This document shows, one piece after another, positions 38,557 to 48,941 of a stretch of DNA of 64,000 nt. Every line of letters starts with the position of its first letter. Positions within the stretch are counted from its first letter, which is position 1. The translations under genes and the position numbers were made by a program. The DNA comes from Liquidambar formosana (lineage: Eukaryota > Streptophyta > Magnoliopsida > Saxifragales > Altingiaceae): positions 17,979,133-18,043,132 of the forward strand of contig CM077833.1 in assembly GCA_039720395.1 (NCBI GenBank). Direction: 5' to 3'. The notes beneath the pieces were generated by a model, which did not search any database, was not told where the DNA came from, and worked only from the letters and a program-made list of their open reading frames with translations.

Positions 38557-41500
38557 TATCTAGTGGACCTAAGTGGGTCTCATATGTCATACCATATGTT
38601 GTAGGTGATATCCTTCATCCCTTACAATTGTCCTTGTTTTGCCTTTATTTACTCTCTCAAAAAATTGGATTCATAACTGATTTTTGTTTATGCTTTGGAT
38701 TTGTTTTGGCTACCAGTGGATTTTGTATTTGTATACATTTAACATAAGACACATTAAATGTAGTTGCTTGTTTGTTATTGACACTCACTCTGACCATTGC
38801 CCACCCAGATTAAAAAGAATTGGGCGGTTGAGAAAGTATGGCAGATGTAATAATCCACTTATCAATTGAAGTAGTGAGTCTCCCACTGGGATGTTCATTA
38901 TGTCAACTAGTCCAAACATTTCTCATTACAAAAAGAATGATGGTAACTTAGATATAGACTACTGTCGCGTATTGACCACTACTGATTTATGTCTGACCCT
39001 TTTCTTGCTTTAGCTAGTTTTTCACTGAATTTCCTATGGTTATGGCATGGAAGCTACATTCGTTTTTTCTCCAATTGAATGTAGTTGCAATGGTGGCTGA
39101 CTCTGCAGGGTGAATTGTTACTGTTATAATTTATTTATTTTTTTTTTTTTGGGGGGGGGGGGGGGGGGTGGGGAGGGGGTGTTTGGGAGAATGTGGTTTC
39201 TTTATATTGGAAGGGGATGTTAGCTCTGGACGAGTATTTATGATAATTAGTTCTTGTGTTAGTTAAAAAGTTGATGGATGGATTATATATGTTGGGGGAA
39301 ACAGTTCTAGCAAAATAGTTTGGAGATGTTTTACTATGCTCTTCAGAAACTTCATTTGGATAGAATAGCATCTTTTAGTCTCCCCTTAAATTCTGATTGA
39401 GACTTGATGATAAGCGTTGAGCGAAGACATGTACTCTCCGAGCTTTTTTTTGGGAGTGGAAGATTGAAGGAGAGATTTATTTGTTGGAAATTTGAGATGA
39501 GTCAAAGCAAGAAGCTCTACTTACCATTTTACTCTGGTTTCTATTTGAGGAGGTTTACTCTTAAGCTAGAAGCATGTAAATCACACATGACAAATAAAAA
39601 AGTCAGGTGAAATTAAGGTTGAAGGACATCCCTGGTTTACTAGGATGGAGGAAATGGGTTATATGTATGCGGAGACACATGCTAGCAAAAGATTCCTTTG
39701 TAGCAATGATAGACAATATGTACCTCCCACTCTCCAGAAATATTTCTAAATTTTTTTCTCCGCTAAAGTCGGGATTGAATAGCTTCTTCAATCTCCCAAT
39801 CATTCTGTTTGAGGCTTGCTGATGAGCAATGAGCTAGAAAATGTCTACTGCTGGGCACATTTTTAAGAATGGAGATAATTTGGATTCTGGACCAGAGGTG
39901 ATTCTATGCAGAATTGGAAAACTCGTAGCAACTAGCAAGAACTCGACTCCAGTTGACAGGACTGAAGCAATATTGGTTCTAATAGAAAGATAATTGTAGA
40001 TTATATTTCAAGTAAGTGGATGCATATTCATCTTGGTAGAGTATTTTGAGGTTATGCTATCCATGGACAGTTATAGGATTGTAATATTGGTCTTAGACTT
40101 GAAGGAAATTTGTGGAGATCATTCCTGAATTACCTTTTTTTTTTTTTTTTTTTTGATGAAGTAAAATTTGCATTAAAAACAAAAGGCTTAGCCCAAGTAC
40201 ATAAGAAATATACAAGGACAAAGCAGACCCCTTATAGTCCTTCCTGAATTAGTGGATGCGCATTCAACAGGTAGAGTGTAAAGTTGATGGAACATTTATC
40301 ATCCTTTTGCATGGATATCATGTGTTACCTGTTGCTCTTGTGCTTCTTCAATATCCATCCTGAATCCTGATAGCAACATCTTTCATTATACTCTTGGGTT
40401 AGAAAGCAATCTGATGTACTACCTGTGTGAAGAACTAGTGCCATTAATATGATGATAGTTCTTAATATTTTTGCTTGTGTTTTCCATGTAATTTGTTAAT
40501 TTATGGAATAATGGTTTTCTTGGTCTCCTAGTGAGCAACATGAATGCAGAAGCTGTGTCAGTGATAGTTTGTTGTTGTTGTTGTTGTTGTTGTTTTTTTT
40601 TTTTTTTTTTTTCTTCAGTAAATATGATTGGAATCTATTCATCTGTTCACAAAGATAAGATTTGATTCGGATGATGGTTTCTCTGGCGGTGGGTTTTGAA
40701 TTAAACTTCAAAGCTTGTGTAGTTGATTGGTAAATGTATTGTTAGCATCCTTGTACTGTCAAGGTACAATGTTGGAAGAGTAACTGCAGAAGGAGAGAGA
40801 GATGAGGACCACCAACCTGCACTAAAATAAGCAAGCTTATAGGCTTATAGCCTAGAGGGCTAGAGATAAAAATCAGAGCCTCCGTCTGCAATGTTGTTCA
40901 TGGGCCATGCTCTAGGATGCCAACGAGCTGGAGAACTGGATAGAGTGTGTTGGTGGCAATGCAATCCTGAAGCTGACTGAATGTTACATCTGGACGAGCA
41001 GAAACTTCTATTATTCTGGAAGCAAGCAAAGGTTTGGACTGAATTGTTATTAATGCTTCTGATTTGTTGGATTCAGGAAGAATGAAAGACAAAGCTGAAT
41101 GAAATATTAAGGTCGGATGTTCCAAGTTCCAGCAACTAATTGGAAATCTATCTGCGAAATGAGATGGTGAGGCAACAGGAGGAGAAATAATGGGCGCTTT
41201 TTGCTCTCTCAGCACCTGATTTCCAAGTTATCGATATAAGAACAGTTGCTGATCACCGAACTAACCTTCTTTGTTCATTGTGTTGGTACAGGCAGAGGAC
41301 CTGGGAAGGGGGTAATTGTGGGCCTGGTCATGCGGATCTTGACTTTGCTTTAGATAGTGTAAGACAGCAACTTGTTGAAGCTTGAAGTGAGATACTTGCG
41401 AGAGGGATTTAAAATGGGTTGAAAACAAGACCCCCCCCCCCCCCCCCCCCCCCAATTGAGCATTTGAAATCCTACTAGGGAGATGAAGTTATGTTTAGCC

Positions 41501-42400
41501 AAATTTAGATCAGTGTAAGTTGATCACCTTCTGTGAGGTGGAAAATTGAGCTGGATTGTGCTTTTGCAAAATTGGTGATGCGTCAGTTAGCATGAGGACA
41601 AGCTGCAGATCACAAATCAAATTGTCACCATGGAGGATGCTGAATGATGCTTTTCATAAGATGAATCAGTTCAATTGATTACTTAAATTTTTGGTAAGTA
41701 TTCAGAAAAACCATATGGATTAAAATCCTTCTCTATCCGAAAACCCCACACTGCTGTAAAGCACGCACACCCTGTTCTGTCGTTTTGAGGATAATGAACT
41801 CAAAATTTTGTCCTCAGGGTTTTATGGATTATCACCAAAAATTATTTTTCCATGGATTATCCCACCAAAATAATGTTCCTTTTAACATTGTATTCCCTGT
41901 TCGACAAAAAAGGAAAGAAAAAAATAACAAAAATAAAAAAGGCAACACATGAAAACACTGGATGTTTTCACTATTTGGACAATCAATCTGCTATTCTGTT
42001 TGCCGCTGGAGAATTGCTAAATTTGGGTTGATATCCCCTACGGCTCTATCTCATTCCCTTCATTAGGAGAGTGCTAGGTCTAGGATAATTTTGACCACGC
42101 ACCACTCCAAAAGAGTAGGATTCAATCCGATGTAAGACGACCTCATCTCTAGTACCAATTATCACATGCCACATCATTGAAAGCAGAATCACAACAGTAG
42201 CAACGATTTCTTTAACGTACTGGTTTCTTTGTCCCTTCGAAAGCTCCCTCACTCTCTCCTCTCCCTCTCCCTCTCCGGTACCGGGCACCATTTGTTAAGC
42301 GTTCAAGAGAAACAAAACCCACATCATACATCACAAGATCAAAAAATGAATTAGGCTAGACATCCTACTGTTTTTCATTGTCTTCTACTTTCTTGCAAGA
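38557..42400. other. Spacer between MFL1 and the lectin kinase
   Basis: The first few hundred bases are presumed MFL1 3'UTR. The rest holds no recognised gene. It contains a T run followed by a G run (39131-39168), a T run preceded by GTT repeats (about 40570-40611), a C run of about 24 (41430-41453) and one truncated LINE (40133-40240). A 105-codon minus ORF at 40898-41215 is unrecognised. Confidence 0.5.
40133..40240 (-). mobile_element. 5'-truncated LINE 3' end with target-site duplication
   Basis: On the minus strand it reads 'ggtctgctttgtccttgta' through 'cttgggctaagcctt' to a poly(A) tail (about 18 Ts on the plus strand). It is flanked by an 11-bp duplication TTCCTGAATTA at 40122-40132 and 40241-40251. 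A tail-only insertion with duplicated target is the hallmark of LINE target-primed integration. Confidence 0.75.
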
Positions 42401-42476
42401 TATCTATGCATAACATCCATCTCTGTCAAAAATTATCTCCAACCAGTGACCAAGATTGCCCATTTGCTGTACGACA

Positions 42477-44473
42477 ATGCAATCATCTTCCTCTATTCTC
42501 CTCTGGGTTCTTTTCCTTTTCTTCTTCAACATCAATTTCCCCACACTTTCCATTCCTTTCTTGCCTGCCCACAATGTCACCTCTCTTTGGTGGCGCTTCC
42601 TTCAAGAACAATTCCATTAGCCTCACCGAAGAAGAACTCACCTGCCTCACTTCTCCTCCTTCTCCTCCTCCTTCTGGGGTGGGAAGAGCTCTCTATGTCT
42701 ACCCAATTCGCTTTCTTGATTTTGCGACCAACGCCACAGCCTCTTTCTCCTGCCGCTTCTCCTTCTCAATCATCCCTTCCTCTTTGTGTCCTTTCGGAGA
42801 TGGTATCGCGTTTCTCATCACGTCTAATGCAGGTTCTTTCAGCCACTCTGATGGGTATATGGGTTTACCGGAGCCTGACTTGGACGTGCAAGATTCGTTC
42901 ATTGCTGTAGAATTCGATACGAATTTTGACCCAGAGCTTGGTGATATCAATGGCAACCATATTGGTATCGATGTCAACACGGTCATATCTTTTGCTTCAG
43001 TTGATGCAGTGTCAAAGGGGATTGATCTTAAAAGCGGGAGGCAGATTACTGCTTGGATTGAGTACAGAGATGCAGCGAAGATGATTTGGGTGTGGGTCGG
43101 ATACTCCCCGATCAGGCCTTCGACTCCTCTTCTTGTTGCCCAGATTGACCTTTCCAAGCAATTCAAGGAGTTCATGCATGTGGGTTTCTCTGCTTCAAAT
43201 GGACAGGGCTCCGCAAGTCATATTGTCGATCGTTGGAGATTCAAAACTTTTGGATCTTTCTCTGCGATTCCCTTAGATACAGCTGAAGGAGGGGACTGTC
43301 TCATGTGCTCTCCAGAGGATTCAAGCATGAACATCAACCCCCACAAGAGAAAAACAAAGATAGGATTGGCTCTTGGATTGGGAGGCTTAGCTGCATTTCT
43401 TGTCTCTGTTATTGCATTTCTTGTAATAATTTGTTTGTGTATGATAAAGAAGACGAGACCTAATGACAGAAGAAGAAGCAGAGAATGCCAAATTGGTAGA
43501 AATCAGAAGTATCGAGTACCAGAAAGACTGTCACTAGCCGAGATAAGATCAGCGACAGAAGAGTTTAATCAAAACAGAATAATTGGTGAGGGAGCATCGG
43601 CGACTGTTTACAAAGGGTCCCTTTCCTCCGGTGGAGCAGTGGCGGTCAAAAGGTTCACCCAAACAGATCAGATCGATAGTTTCAGCAATCCCTTTACCAA
43701 TGAGTTTGGGACAATGGTGGGTTGCTTAAGGCACAGGAACTTAGTTCAGCTCCAAGGATGGTGCTCTGAGGGAAATGAATTAGTCCTTGTTTACGAGTAT
43801 CTACCCAATGGAAGCCTTGACAAAATACTGCACAAAGATTCCAATTTGGTAAGTTTCCTCACTTGGGAACGCCGAGTAAATATTGTTCTTGGTGTTGCCT
43901 CTGCTCTCACATATCTACACGAAGAATGCGAGAGGCAGATCATTCACAGAGATGTGAAGACCTGCAATATAATGCTTGATGCTGAGTTCAATGCCAATGC
44001 TCGGAGATTTTGGTCTAGCAGAAGTTTATGAACACAGCTCTATTACAAGAGAAGCCACTGTACCGGCTGGAACAATGGGATATCTTGCTCCTGAGTATGT
44101 TTATTCTGGTGTCCCAACAGAGAAAACAGATGTCTACAGCTTTGGTGTGGTACTCCTAGAAGTGGCAACAGGGAGAAAGCCTGTCGATGATGATGGAATT
44201 GTGATTGTCGATTGGGTATGGGACATGTGGAAAAAGGGAAAACTGATTGGGGCTGCTGATTGTAAGTTGATGGGGAGGTTTAGTGGGGTGGAAATTGAGA
44301 GGATGCTCACGGTGGGACTTTCTTGTGTGCACCCAAATTGTGAGAAGAGGCCTACAGTGAAGGAAGCTGCAAGGATGATTAGAGGCGAAGTGCCACTTCC
44401 AGTTTTACCAGTGAAGAAACCGAGGGTGAGGATTGAGTCCTGTTTTGCCTCAAGATTCATGAAGAAATACTGA
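42477..44473 (+). CDS. L-type lectin-domain receptor kinase, LecRK-S.6 type (two frame breaks)
   Basis: An intronless gene read in three pieces. The start at 42477 gives a signal peptide ([17 protein letters not shown]) that ends before HNVT. One extra base near 42582 must be ignored to continue into [15 protein letters not shown] legume-lectin domain follows (about 35-275; carbohydrate/metal loop region [20 protein letters not shown]). Then come a transmembrane helix (about 296-322, [10 protein letters not shown] to LVIICLCMI) and a kinase domain with [30 protein letters not shown] and APEY. A second extra base near 43998, just before LGDFG, shifts the frame. After correction the protein is about 664 aa, normal for the family. 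It would sit in the plasma membrane with lectin outside and active-looking kinase inside. From memory, the Arabidopsis S.6 gene neighbours MFL1, as here. An alternative ATG at 42406 lacks a signal peptide. Confidence 0.88.
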
Positions 44474-44831
44474 ATTTTAGCGGAGATGGCAATCCCGGTT
44501 TGGAGGATGCACCTTGGTTGACACCGAAGAGCCATTTTAGCTAGGAGGACAAGATTGGAATGACACCTGACTTTGATTGTAAGTGTGTAAAAACTTAGTA
44601 GCATTGGTATTAGACATTCTTTTCTGTCTGAGATGTTGAGAAATCCTTAAATTAGTGCCTTTCAGATTTTGCAGTCAGAATGGATTTTAAAAATGGTTTC
44701 TGTGATAACTCATTACAAGAATTATCTGAGCGTGTTTAGATTTGCCAGGGAAACGAATAATCTGAGTGTTGTATGTGGAAACGAGTTCATCTTGTTTTGA
44801 ATCTACAGTCCAGAGACAAGTATATTTGACA

Positions 44832-44967
44832 ACGCTCGCTAGCTCAACTGATGAAGTAGGGAGAGATTGTGCCACAGACCTCTGTTCAAGTCATTTCCTA
44901 AGCTTGGTCTGGTACCATCCCTGAACTGTTTGCCTATCCCAAATGCAAAAAAGGAAAAAAAAAAAAT
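44832..44967 (+). mobile_element. Probable tRNA-derived SINE
   Basis: It contains an A box (TAGCTCAACTGAT) and a B-box-like TGTTCAAGTCA about 35 bp later, then ends in an A-rich tail (AAAAAAGGAAAAAAAAAAAA). Lies just downstream of the lectin kinase. No clear target-site duplication. Confidence 0.5.
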
Positions 44968-44969
44968 GT

Positions 44970-46250
44970 ATATGCGATTACAAGTGCAGGGGATGTTCCT
45001 AGAGCTTCATGAATTGACATCATTTGATTTTTTGCCCTTCTATTTTTAAAAAGGAAAATTGTCATTTGTGGTGATTGTTCCATTTTCAGCGAGTGAGAGT
45101 GTGAGACATTCTGAATGATGGATTTGTGGATTCTAATACTATGGAAAAATGGAATCATCTAATTTCTGTCAGACATCTTAATAGCTGTTGGCACTTTGGC
45201 AAATGCACACTAAAGTTAAATCTTCTTCTTGTTGAATGGCCTTAACAGCAGAAGATCTCCATATGAAGTATATATATTACATATATGAAGATACGACTGG
45301 GTTTAGTTGGAAGAATGGAAAGCTTTATGTGGATTACATTCCTTCAAAAATTGAAATGGCTAGAATTTGGTCAACTCAAAATATCGCAATGCACCTCATT
45401 ATACAACAGCCCTTTTTCTTTTTCCCCCCCTCCTCTAGATAGTGAGTTCGAGTTTCAAGCTCGAAACTTCACTTTACAAGAGGGAAGACATACTGCTACG
45501 GTTGCATTCTGTTGGCTGAATTTCTGTGGGTTTGGGTAAGGACATGAAATGAATGATGAACTAGACACAGGTAAACTCGGTTGAGCTTATAATTTTCTCA
45601 CACACCCGTATTCTAATCTCATTAAATCGAGTTTAGTTCAATTCTTGCGCCATAGTTAACAAGCACTGCAAAGTTCCCCTAGATTACCTATTCCAATCCA
45701 ATTTTCTTTGCAGAAGGAGGTATGCAAAGCCACAGATGTAGGGTTTTTGAAAGTAGGCCCGAAAATGGATGATTAGGCTAATGAACTAGCTTGGTTAGCC
45801 CTCTAACGGGCTTGATTTGACCAAAACTAAATGAACCAAGTACGGACAGGTTAAATAAGTTGGCAACAATGCTTGAGCTTGATCCAACCTTAACAAAGCT
45901 AGACTGAATTCAATTCCCAAGTGACGCAGACACCTTCACCACAAGTGGAAATTGTTATTCCACATCCCTCGTTTCAGTGGGTTGTTGATTTCAATTCCCC
46001 TCACCCTACAAATAAATCTAGAATTCAAGAATTTTTCAAAATAATTAAGAGTTTGGAAATTATTGAGATAAATATCAAAATTTTATTTGAATAAAATTCA
46101 TGACAAAAAAAAAAGAAAAAAGAAAAAAGAAAAGAAAAAAGGGAAAGGGAAATGGAAAAGGCATGCTAAGAAAACTAAGAAAAATCAGAAAGAACTTATA
46201 TTACAATAGTTTTCCTTGAAGAACCTAGGGAGATGGGTAAAAAAAATTAC
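44970..46250. other. Gene-less spacer
   Basis: No gene recognised. Purine-rich GAAAA-type low complexity at about 46107-46160. Confidence 0.5.
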
Positions 46251-46254
46251 ACAA

Positions 46255-46448
46255 TTTTTTTTTTTTTTTGGTCAAGATCAAGTGGTTTCTCACAACTTTC
46301 AACCAGGGACTAATCACTGTTTGTGGGGGGAGGGAATCGCTGGCCAAGGGATTTTTTTACTAAGGTATTGGGATTCGAACTCGAGATCTTTCACCTTCAC
46401 ATGAGCCAATCACCTTGGAACCTGCCTTTTTTACCGCTAGGCCAATCC
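46255..46448 (-). mobile_element. tRNA-derived SINE, family S copy 2 (best preserved)
   Basis: The minus strand reads a clean A box (TGGCCTAGCGGTAA), then GGTTCCAAGGTGATTGGC, a clean B box (GAGTTCGAATCCC), and the tail block shared with the copies at 9616 and 52133, ending in poly(A) (about 15 Ts on the plus strand). Clean pol III boxes mark it as the youngest-looking copy here. Confidence 0.8.
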
Positions 46449-46699
46449 TTCTCAATCGACTACTTTTATTATTCCTTTTGGTTAACCCTTTTTTTTTTTT
46501 TTTTTATACAGAAATTTGTGTGTAGTTTACTCTTAAATATTTAACAACATTGCCCTTTAAATTTATTAGAATATACAAATCGAATTCATAAAAAAAATAA
46601 AATAAAATAAAATAAAATAAAAATGTATCAATCGGTTTTGAATTACGTACTCACCTCGACTTATCCCTGAGTGGATAAATGGATACATGTTTTAATCAA

Positions 46700-47683
46700 G
46701 GGCCAGGCTATTGCCACCACTCAAAATACTCTAAGCCCCCCACTAATTAAATCCCCTCATATTTTACTGAAAGCACCCCCTTATCTTCCTAAAATACCCT
46801 TAAGAAAAAATTCCCTAACATTTTTCCACCCCACCCCCAACCTGTTCAGATCTATTAGTAAGAACAAAGTATATATGTTCGGACTTATTAGTAAGAACAT
46901 ATTATATATGTTCGGACTTATTAGTAAGAACAAAGTATATACGTTCGGCTTTATAGAAAAGAACAATATAAAAATATTCGGACCTTTAAAACTGAACCTT
47001 TATTATTTGTTCCGACTTATAAACACGAACACTTAAAATCTATTCACAATTGCATATACGAACAATTCTCAATTGTTGTATAGTTAAGTTATTCGGTGTT
47101 TTAAAATAGAACAACACAACTTTGTTCAGACTCCTACAGGTGAACAATATCCATTTATTCGGAGTTACATAACCGAACAATATCCATTTGTTCGGAGTTG
47201 AAAAATGGAACAAAATAACTTTGTTCGGACTTAGAAGTCAGAACGCATTAAAAGAGTTCGGTGTTACAGAAATGAACATTGTAAACATGTTCGGAGTCAA
47301 AAAACCGAAGAAGACGAAATTCAACATACGAAAAACTGAAGTTAAACTCAATAAAAAGTGTATAAATACTTAGCTTTTGATTACTAATATCATCTCTATC
47401 AATGCCTTTTTTGTCCATTATTCAATATAACATGAGAAACACTAATTTTTCATGTAAATATGGATTTGGTGTCAAGGTTGTTAGGGTTTGTCAGAGCATA
47501 AAATCTATAGATGGTGGAATGTTTTTGGAGTTGGGGGTGGAGTGGGGTGGGGAGAGGAAATTTTTAAAGTTTTTAAGTAGACATGTCCTTATTGGTAAAT
47601 TTACACTTAGATATAAAGAATTTCACAAATAATTTAAATATTAGGGAGGTTAGAGTATTTTGAGTGGTGGCAATAGCCTGCCC
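46700..47683. mobile_element. Non-autonomous Mutator-like element (MULE) with internal array
   Basis: A 984-bp element flanked by a perfect 9-bp target-site duplication TTTAATCAA (46691-46699 and 47684-47692), the size made by Mutator-type transposases. The left terminus reads GGGCCAGGCTATTGCCACCA and the right terminus, on the other strand, GGGCAGGCTATTGCCACCAC. The match continues to ...CAAAATACTCTAA (about 35 bp, one indel). A weaker inverted match extends inward to about 150 bp, including the 'ccaccccacccccaac' block at 46826-46841 and its complement near 47530. There is no transposase. The interior is dominated by a 33-bp tandem array (separate entry). Confidence 0.9.
46845..47322. repeat. 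Tandem array of 14 diverged 33-bp hairpin units inside the MULE
   Basis: Units start at 46845, 46878, 46911, 46944, 46977, 47010, 47043, 47092, 47125, 47158, 47191, 47224, 47257 and 47290. All are exactly 33 bp except the seventh, which has a 16-bp extension. Each starts TTCGG or a close variant, usually preceded by G, and carries GAAC at unit positions 18-21. Each unit therefore holds GTTC(GG) facing (CC)GAAC across 10-13 bases. Unit 10 is a perfect 6-bp stem (GTTCGG/CCGAAC). The rest of each unit varies freely, so these two half-sites are the conserved part. Because 33 is divisible by 3, an 11-residue protein repeat appears by chance in open frames; I do not call it a gene. Confidence 0.9.
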
Positions 47684-47879
47684 TTTAATCAATTCACAAA
47701 GAAATGTGAAACATAAATTCAAATATTTATAAGTAATTGGTTGTTTTTCTTGGGAGGGCACGAGCACAAACCCAAAAAAATAAAATAAAATAAAAAGCAC
47801 CGTGCCGCAGTGAGTGGGTCCATCTGACGTGGCAACATCTAATTGGTGTGCTGTTTTTGGGTCTCTGCTCTACTTAATT

Positions 47880-48135
47880 TAAGCTGAAAACGATTCCCGC
47901 AGACTGCGAGCTCTGAACATGGTTATCTCTCTGACAAATGCTTTTCCCTGGAATGGTTCGACCGCCCATCTGTCAACGGCTCGTTTTCAAAAAAACGCCG
48001 ATGTGTTTCTTACCCATCATATCTTGGCTCTCCAGATTCTTCAATCATTTCCATCACATTCCCAACAAACGCCACTTGTTTCGAGATGGGTGGTTCGCTA
48101 AGCTGAGGAACTCAGCTCTGCACCAGCCACTATGG
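47880..48135 (+). other. Candidate 5' exon ending in ATG|GT
   Basis: A GC-richer stretch follows a promoter-like region and ends CCACTATG followed by the donor-like GTAAAT at 48136. The next bases ('cctgtttgtttcctgggaaaatg') look like first-intron sequence of many plant genes. The terminal ATG could supply the start codon for the ALOG gene (splicing to 48372, AAGGTGTTGTTGATG) or for the PHD gene (phase-0 join to 55661, giving M-VTVCQKCG). Upstream ATGs at 47919 and 47938 open short unrelated frames, which counts against a simple leader. Unresolved. Confidence 0.35.
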
Positions 48136-48383
48136 TAAATTTGTTTTCTCTTTAGACCCCCTGTTTGTTTCCTGGGAAAATGTCTAAATCAAGATAGAGA
48201 GGCAAAAATGGGAAAATTTCTAAACCAAGGGCTTATGTTTTGACAGTCTGTTCGGTTCCCGGGAAAAGGGAGGAATATGCAAGTGAAAGCTGGATGCAGA
48301 AGCCCCAGTAATAGAAATCAAAGAATCAGATTGAGAGAAAAAAAGTTAAATTAGTTATCATTCATTATTAGAAGGTGTTGTTG

Positions 48384-48941
48384 ATGGGTTCGGTGGTGCG
48401 GCAGAGTTGGTATGAGGACAAGAAGCGGCGAAATTGGAACACATTCTTAAATTATTTGAAGAACCATGAGCCTCCATTAACATTGGGAGGGTGTAGTGGG
48501 GCAGAGGTGGTGGAGTATTTGAAATATTTACACCAGTTTGGGAAGACAAAGGTACATATAAGTGGGTGTTGCTACTTCGGGGATGAAAATTCGTTGGGGT
48601 TGTGTGTTTGCCCGCTCGAGCAAGCATGGGGGAGCCTTGATGCACGTGTTAGATGGCTGAGAGAGGCGTATCAGGAGAACAGAGGTGGACAGGTGGATTT
48701 GAACCCATTTGGGGCCAGGGATGTGGGAGATTATTTGAAAGAGGTGAGGGAAAGGCAACAGAATGCGAGAGGAATTTCTTATGAGAGGAAGAAGAAACTA
48801 AAACAGAAACCGGTGATGCCAATGGCGGTGCCGGCAACTCAAGGAACTGATGGTAGTGGCGGCGGCAGCACGGGGCTGTTGTGGTGCTACGGATGCTCCT
48901 ACTTCAACTGTATGGCTTCACTAGTCCTTCTTTTTTGCTAG
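48384..48941 (+). CDS. ALOG-domain (LSH/G1-like) nuclear protein
   Basis: An intact 185-aa reading frame. Residues about 8-135 are an ALOG domain: SWYEDKKRRNWNTFLNYLKN, a middle segment LHQFGKTKVHISGCCYFG with the inserted zinc-ribbon pattern (His and Cys of HISGC plus CVCP), then EQAWGSLDARVRWLREAYQE and NPFGARDVGDYLKEVRERQ. A basic KKKLK nuclear-localisation motif follows. ALOG proteins (Arabidopsis LSH, rice G1/TAW1, tomato TMF) are DNA-binding regulators of organ boundary and meristem fate. Two oddities: the usual Ser/Pro-rich N-terminal tail is missing, and the C-terminus ends in an unusual Cys-rich hydrophobic stretch (LLWCYGCSYFNCMASLVLLFC). Several normally invariant residues also differ, so it belongs to a divergent subgroup. 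The ATG at 48384 is chosen because a stop lies just upstream in frame. Confidence 0.85.
   Translation: MGSVVRQSWYEDKKRRNWNTFLNYLKNHEPPLTLGGCSGAEVVEYLKYLHQFGKTKVHISGCCYFGDENSLGLCVCPLEQAWGSLDARVRWLREAYQENRGGQVDLNPFGARDVGDYLKEVRERQQNARGISYERKKKLKQKPVMPMAVPATQGTDGSGGGSTGLLWCYGCSYFNCMASLVLLFC

Noticed and set aside
40898..41215. A 105-codon minus-strand ORF
   Set aside because: No family resemblance, no splice or promoter context; open by chance as far as I can see.
44832..44905. Possible tRNA gene (A-box and B-box spacing)
   Set aside because: No cloverleaf arms pair properly and it ends in an A-rich tail, so it fits a SINE head better.
46671..47373. ORFs with an 11-residue repeat (MFGLISKNKVY-like)
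   Set aside because: The repeat exists only because the DNA period (33 bp) is a multiple of three; the ORF starts outside the transposon and the residues are not conserved.
47919..48138. Two overlapping short ORFs of about 60-66 codons
   Set aside because: Neither resembles a known protein; better explained as a possible untranslated 5' exon.
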